DNA of 8,988 nucleotides from Phycisphaerae bacterium. GTDB lineage: Bacteria; Planctomycetota; Phycisphaerae; Phycisphaerales; SM1A02. The stretch is from positions 10,161 to 19,148 of the forward strand of contig PAAB01000018.1 in the NCBI GenBank assembly GCA_002591705.1. The letters are read 5' to 3'. Positions 4,710-8,988 of this stretch are shown in pieces (the first letter of the stretch is position 1; each line of letters begins with the position of its first letter). Position numbers and translations under genes: made by a program. The notes under the pieces are model-generated. The model was not told the origin of the DNA and searched no databases. It worked only from the letters and a program-made list of their open reading frames with translations.

Positions 4710-7700
4710 ATGCGAATCCGACTCATCTCCACCGCCTTCCTGCTCGCCGGCTGCGCATCCGCACCGTCGTCCACCGCTCCGGCTCCAGTTGCCCAGGTCG
4801 ATCCCGCTCCGGCGTCGATCCCGGCGGCCACGCCCGTTTCCGAGAGCACGACCGAGCCCATGCTTCGTGAGTACCAGCCCAAGATCGAGACGGGAGCGGC
4901 CGAGTTTCTCGCCTCCCGTCCGAAAGCCGATGGGCGTGGCATCGTCGTGGCGATCTTCGACACCGGCGTCGATCCCGGAGCGCCCGGCCTCCAGCTGACG
5001 ACCGACGGCGAGACCAAGATCGTGGACGTGGTCGACGGCACCGGCAGCGGCGACGTCGATACCAGCACCATCCGGGAGGCGTCGGATGACCGGACGATCG
5101 AGGGGCTTTCCGGAAGAACACTGCATCTCCCCGAAGCGTGGAACAATCCCAGTGGTGAATGGCGGGTCGGGATCGCCTCGGCCTGGGTGATCTTCCCCGG
5201 CGATCTGGTCGGTCGCATGAAGCAGGAGCGTCGCAAGGAGTTCGATCTCCGGCATCGTGCCCTGGAAGCCGAGGCGGCAACCGAACTCGAGGCGTTCCGT
5301 CGCGAGCACGACCGGGAGACCGACGCCGAGCGTCGGCACCGGGAGGAGCTGGAGGCGCGGCTCGAACAGCTCAAGTCGCTTGCCAAGGGCTTCGACGACC
5401 CCGGCCCCATGTACGACTGCATCGTCTTCCACGACGGGACCCACTGGCGGGGCGTGGTCGATCGGGACGAGGACGGAATGCTCGACGACGAGGATCTCCT
5501 CGAGGACTACTCGATCGATCATCGCTGGAGCACCTTCGGCGATACCGATCTGCTCAACTACGCCATCAACATCTACGAGGACGGAGATCTGCTGTCGATC
5601 GTCGCCGACGCCGGCTCGCACGGCACGCACGTCGCAGGCACCGTGGCCGCCCACTTTCCCGGGCAGCCGGAGCTGGACGGCATCGCCCCGGGGGCGAAGA
5701 TCGTCTCGGTCAAGATCGGAGACACCCGCCTCGGTTCGACCTCCCTGGGAACGGGTGAGGTTCGGGGGCTCATCGCAGTACTCAGGAACCGGTGTGATCT
5801 GATCAACATGTCCTACGGGGGCTCGACCGGATTTCCGAATCAGGGGCGAATCATCGGGTTGTATCGGGACATCGTCAACGAGCACGGCGTGATCTTCGTC
5901 GCCAGTGCCGGCAACAGCGGCCCGAACCTCTCCACCGTCGGAACCCCCGGTGGCACGACCACGGAGATCATCGGGGTGGGGGCCATGCTCACCCCCGAGA
6001 TGATGCGTGATCAGTATTCCTTCCGTGAACCCTACGATTCCCTCCACTACACGTGGTCGAGTCGCGGCCCAGCTCCGGACGGTGATCTGGGGGTGGACAT
6101 CAGTGCACCCGGCGGTGCCGTGTCGCCCATGCCGATGTGGACCCTGCGACGACATGCGTTGAAGAACGGCACGTCGATGTCGTCACCGAATGCATGCGGA
6201 TCGATCGCCCTGCTGTGCAGTGGTCTGAAGCAGGAGGGGCGGACCTGGACGCCTCACATGATGCGTCGGGCCATCAAGAACACCGCCCGCCCGGTGCCGG
6301 GAATGGACCGCTTCAGTCTGGGAGCCGGTCTGATCGACGTGCCCGCGGCCTGGGACTGGCTGCAGCGGCACGGTGATCCGCAGGATGCCGACGTCCGGTA
6401 CGAGATCGCGACTTCGGGGCGGCACGCCGGGCGTGGTGTGTATCTACGCGAGGCATGGGAACAGGATCGGATCGCCACCGTTTCCGCCACCGTCACGCCG
6501 GTCTTCCCACGGGAGTCGGACCGCATTCGTCAGGCGGAGTTCGAGCAGCCGTTGCGATTCGAGTCGACGGCCGATTGGATCGAGGCCCCGGAGAGCATGA
6601 TGCTGGTTGCCGGCGGAAAGCGATTCGACGTTCGAATCGATCCCACCGGGCTCGAGCCCGGAAGTCACTTCGCGGAAGTTCATGTCTATCAGGCGGAGGA
6701 TCCCGACGCCGGGCCGATCGCCACCCTGCCGGTGACCGTGCTGCGGACCGTCAATTTCGACCAGAGCAATGACTGGACGCTGGAGGAGCGGGTGGTCTTT
6801 GCGCCCGGGGAGATCTACCGGTGGTATCTCGATCTCCCGCACGGCACCACCTGGGTCGATGTCGAACTCGTGCGTCGGGATGAGGAGGAACGCCGCATGC
6901 TGGTGGTCCACGCCACGCAGCTGGAGGAAGGACGTGCCTTCACCGACGCCAATCAGCGCAAGTACGTCCGGTTCGAGGACGATGATCGGGAGCTGGTGAG
7001 CATTCCGGCGATCGGCGGCCGCACCATGGAGTTGGCGATCGCCCAGTACTGGTCCAGTCTCGAGGAGGGGGTCGTCGACATCAAGGTCACCGCCCACGGC
7101 CTGGTGCCGGAGGCGGATCCCATCGTGCTGGACGGCAATCGAAAGGTGACCACGGTCGACGTACGGGCTCCACTGGGACGGGAACAGATCGATCCCTCCG
7201 GGTCCCTGCGTTTCGTTCGTTCGTGGATCCAGTCCACCGATCGTCGGATCGAACCGCTGTCCGCCGGACGTGACGAGCTGCCCGAAGGTCGACGCATCCA
7301 CGAACTCGTGGCCGACTACGAGTTCGAGTTGAAGAAGGGTGCTTCGGTGCGGATCTGGGAGCAGGGACTCCCCGAGACGCGTGACTACGAGTCCACGTTC
7401 ATTCTGGTGTACGACGAGTCCAAGCAGTTGGTGCTCGCGACCGTGGACGACTCGTTCTACAAGCTGGGCAAGGGAAAGTACGAAGTCGTCTTCCATGTGC
7501 GGCATGACGATCCGGCCGAGCTGGAGCGGCTTTCGAAGCTGCCGCTGTGCCTTGATCGGAGACTTGAATCCCCGATCTCGCTTCGCATCCGATCCAACCC
7601 CGACGACGCCTTCAAGGGCCGGGGAGGATTCGACGACCGTGTCCTGCGTCACGGTGAATCTGCCCCTCTGTACATCGCGTCGCCGTCGTATTCCTCCCAG

Positions 7701-8567
7701 ACCAAGGCCGGCGAACCCGGTGAGATGCTGATGGGCACGATCCGATTCGGTTCACGCCAGAGCGATACGATTGGATCCGGTGCCGATCCGGACGGATGGC
7801 CGATCGCGATGGTGATTGCGCAGCCCACCGTGCCGACGCCCAAACCGAAGAAGGCCGACGAAGCCGACGACGAGGATCCGGGGACCTCGGACGAGCTGGT
7901 GGAGGCGATCGCCGCCGTGCAGTTGAAGCACCTGTCCAAGTTCGATCACGAGGATGAGCGTGACGACTTCGATGCCCTCGTGGCGATGCGGCTGGAGGAT
8001 GATCCGGATGATCTGGACGTGCTTGCGGCCCGCATGAAGTGGGTGGGTGAGGACGACACGCTGGAGGACGATGCTCGGCGGGAAGCAGTGCTTGCCGCGG
8101 CCGACGATGTCGTCGGTGCGATCGACGTGGAAGCGCTGGCCGCCTGGCATGGTCGCGAGCACGACGGTGAGGATGTCGACGAGGAGATGGTGTCCGAGAT
8201 GGACGCCGCCCGCAGTCACCTGGTTGAGGCCTTGCGGACGATGGCATCCATTCGACTGGAGCAGGCGCACGACGGTGGGGATGCGGAGCGTGATGCATTC
8301 ATGGACTCATGGTCCGAACTGGATGAATGGGGTGATCCCGCTTCGGGCAAGGATGGATGGCGTCTGGCCCTGGGGCGTGAGCGGCTGCGGAATCGTGATG
8401 CGTCCGCGTTGAAGATGATCGACGACCGAATCGACGATCATCCGCACGACCGTGAGCTCTACGAGATTCGTCTTGAACTGCTCGAGTCGCTGGGCTGGGA
8501 GCACCTTGCCGAAGCGCAGCGTCGTGATCTGCTTCGTCGATTCCCCAGCCAGTACGCTCCGCTTTGA
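4710..8567 (+). CDS. Tripeptidyl-peptidase II (S8) homologue, predicted lipoprotein
   Basis: This 1285-residue protein matches eukaryotic TPP II along its whole length, from QPKIETGAAEFL (56-67) to the C-terminal LGWEHLAEAQ region. Residues 1-15 form a short lipoprotein signal ending in the lipobox LAGC (Cys15). A Pro/Ala/Ser/Thr linker runs to about 50. The triad is Asp84 (AIFDTGVDPGAPG), His304 (SHGTHVAG) and Ser489 (NGTSMSSPNACG), with oxyanion Asn402 (SAGNSGP). The 220-residue D-H gap and 185-residue H-S gap equal those I recall for human TPP II (D44, H264, N362, S449). The D-H insert holds a charged helical segment (about 165-228). Beta-rich domains follow the catalytic domain; a Lys-then-acidic linker (1045-1058) leads to a helical C-terminal domain (about 1060-1285). 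TPP II removes tripeptides from N-termini and forms giant complexes. The two glutamates that anchor the substrate N-terminus are Ser345 and Gly371 here, so the cleavage mode may differ. Ala at +2 after Cys suggests the outer membrane under the E. coli rule. Confidence 0.93.
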   Translation: MRIRLISTAFLLAGCASAPSSTAPAPVAQVDPAPASIPAATPVSESTTEPMLREYQPKIETGAAEFLASRPKADGRGIVVAIFDTGVDPGAPGLQLTTDGETKIVDVVDGTGSGDVDTSTIREASDDRTIEGLSGRTLHLPEAWNNPSGEWRVGIASAWVIFPGDLVGRMKQERRKEFDLRHRALEAEAATELEAFRREHDRETDAERRHREELEARLEQLKSLAKGFDDPGPMYDCIVFHDGTHWRGVVDRDEDGMLDDEDLLEDYSIDHRWSTFGDTDLLNYAINIYEDGDLLSIVADAGSHGTHVAGTVAAHFPGQPELDGIAPGAKIVSVKIGDTRLGSTSLGTGEVRGLIAVLRNRCDLINMSYGGSTGFPNQGRIIGLYRDIVNEHGVIFVASAGNSGPNLSTVGTPGGTTTEIIGVGAMLTPEMMRDQYSFREPYDSLHYTWSSRGPAPDGDLGVDISAPGGAVSPMPMWTLRRHALKNGTSMSSPNACGSIALLCSGLKQEGRTWTPHMMRRAIKNTARPVPGMDRFSLGAGLIDVPAAWDWLQRHGDPQDADVRYEIATSGRHAGRGVYLREAWEQDRIATVSATVTPVFPRESDRIRQAEFEQPLRFESTADWIEAPESMMLVAGGKRFDVRIDPTGLEPGSHFAEVHVYQAEDPDAGPIATLPVTVLRTVNFDQSNDWTLEERVVFAPGEIYRWYLDLPHGTTWVDVELVRRDEEERRMLVVHATQLEEGRAFTDANQRKYVRFEDDDRELVSIPAIGGRTMELAIAQYWSSLEEGVVDIKVTAHGLVPEADPIVLDGNRKVTTVDVRAPLGREQIDPSGSLRFVRSWIQSTDRRIEPLSAGRDELPEGRRIHELVADYEFELKKGASVRIWEQGLPETRDYESTFILVYDESKQLVLATVDDSFYKLGKGKYEVVFHVRHDDPAELERLSKLPLCLDRRLESPISLRIRSNPDDAFKGRGGFDDRVLRHGESAPLYIASPSYSSQTKAGEPGEMLMGTIRFGSRQSDTIGSGADPDGWPIAMVIAQPTVPTPKPKKADEADDEDPGTSDELVEAIAAVQLKHLSKFDHEDERDDFDALVAMRLEDDPDDLDVLAARMKWVGEDDTLEDDARREAVLAAADDVVGAIDVEALAAWHGREHDGEDVDEEMVSEMDAARSHLVEALRTMASIRLEQAHDGGDAERDAFMDSWSELDEWGDPASGKDGWRLALGRERLRNRDASALKMIDDRIDDHPHDRELYEIRLELLESLGWEHLAEAQRRDLLRRFPSQYAPL

Positions 8568-8570
8568 GCA

Positions 8571-8618
8571 CGGAGGCCAGTCTTGACGCTTGTCGACCTC
8601 GCCTCCGATCGATCGGAG
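8571..8618 (+). promoter_or_regulatory. Leader with two competing hairpins before the sulfotransferase gene
   Basis: CTCCGATCGATCGGAG (8603-8618) is a perfect 16-bp palindrome whose right arm contains the GGAG ribosome-binding site (8615-8618) of the next gene. Its left arm can instead pair upstream: CGGAGGC (8571-8577) is the exact complement of GCCTCCG (8601-8607). The two pairings exclude each other, an arrangement seen in attenuators. The upstream stem could also be a weak terminator for the TPP II gene, but no T-run follows it. The palindrome might equally be a protein-binding site. Confidence 0.4.
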
Positions 8619-8625
8619 CCTTCTG

Positions 8626-8988
8626 ATGTGCGTTCGTATCGCAATGTGGTCCGGGCCCCGGAACATCTCGACCGCGATGATGCGGTCGTGGGAGAACCGG
8701 GGGGATGCCGTCGTTGCCGATGAGCCCTTCTACGCCCACTACCTCGTCAAAACCGGACTGCAGCACCCGGGGCGGGATGTGATCCTTTCGGAGCACGAGG
8801 CGGATTGCGACCGGGTCGTTGCCGGTCTGCTCGGCCCCGTCCCTCCGGGAGTCCGTGTGTTCTACCAGAAGCACATGGCGCATCACCTTCTGCCCGGCAT
8901 GGACCGGGGATGGATGGAGCAGGTCGAGAACTGCTTTCTCATCCGGGATCCGAGGTCGGTGATCGCGTCCCTGCACGCACGCACTCCG
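8626..8988 (+). CDS. Sulfotransferase-family protein, N-terminal part (cut by window end)
   Basis: The frame runs from ATG 8626 to the last base with no stop, giving the first 121 residues. MCVRIAMWSGPRNISTAMMR (1-20) contains the 5'-phosphosulfate-binding loop (SGPRNIST) typical of bacterial sulfotransferase-fold proteins. DEPFYAHYLVKTG (32-44) is characteristic of the soluble family often labelled 'sulfotransferase-like'. FYQKHMAHHL (79-88) and FLIRDPRSVIASLHA (104-118) follow, the latter matching the 3'-phosphate-binding motif with R107 and S115. Known sulfotransferases move sulfate from PAPS to an acceptor; for this subfamily the acceptor is not known to me. GGAG lies 7 nt before the ATG and supports the start; an in-frame TTG at 8590 is unlikely. 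It follows the TPP II gene by 58 bp on the same strand and may be co-transcribed. Confidence 0.85.
   Translation, partial: MCVRIAMWSGPRNISTAMMRSWENRGDAVVADEPFYAHYLVKTGLQHPGRDVILSEHEADCDRVVAGLLGPVPPGVRVFYQKHMAHHLLPGMDRGWMEQVENCFLIRDPRSVIASLHARTP

Noticed and set aside
4671..6155. Long - strand open frames opposite the TPP II gene (4671-6155 and 6444-7652)
   Set aside because: No recognisable domain and no ribosome-binding site, and the + strand protein is unambiguous. Antisense open frames are common in GC-rich genes.
8583..8588. TTGACG as a -35 element for the sulfotransferase gene
   Set aside because: No TAnnnT or other -10-like sequence lies 15-19 bp downstream; that region is the GC-rich palindrome.

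Overview
The window looks like chromosomal DNA of a marine-type planctomycete, most likely of the Phycisphaerae/Phycisphaerales group. The reasons are high GC (about 60-65% by eye), a secreted subtilase that ends in the planctomycete-style dockerin-like tail (GDANGDG...DLLFVIANWG), and a bacterial tripeptidyl-peptidase II homologue. This placement is an inference from gene style; there is no rRNA or marker gene to confirm it. I see no mobile element, CRISPR array, tRNA or rRNA, and no stretch over 300 bases lacks a gene.

Layout. Bases 1-1080 (+) hold the C-terminal part of a secreted S8 peptidase with an accessory beta-domain and a dockerin-like end, followed by a hairpin terminator. Bases 1134-1520 (-) encode a RidA-family protein. 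It is divergent from a two-gene operon, mogA (1545-2099, +) and sufE (2096-2539, +), joined by an ATGA overlap. A flavodoxin-fold NAD(P)H-dependent FMN reductase (2534-3121, -) meets sufE tail to tail, sharing the palindrome TCATGA as the two stop codons. It diverges from a GadC-like amino-acid transporter (3189-4637, +). Next comes a very large gene (4710-8567, +) for a 1285-residue tripeptidyl-peptidase II homologue that carries a lipoprotein signal. The window ends inside a sulfotransferase-family gene (8626 onward, +).

How the parts may work together. The two subtilases at the ends and the amino-acid antiporter between them suggest extracytoplasmic protein and peptide breakdown with uptake or exchange of amino acids. 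mogA (molybdopterin adenylylation) and sufE (sulfur transfer from a cysteine desulfurase) form a small cofactor/sulfur operon. The RidA-like and FMN reductase genes are single housekeeping or stress genes.

The most interesting points are: (a) the TPP II homologue is full length and keeps the catalytic spacing of the eukaryotic enzyme, but it has a lipobox and lacks both glutamates that in the human enzyme hold the substrate N-terminus; (b) four genes in a row have a TAnnnT -10-like hexamer only 6-9 nt before the start codon and no good Shine-Dalgarno, as expected of leaderless transcripts, whereas the TPP II and sulfotransferase genes have clear Shine-Dalgarno sequences; (c) a palindrome fills the 24-bp gap between ridA and mogA; (d) the sulfotransferase leader can form two mutually exclusive hairpins, one of which covers its ribosome-binding site.
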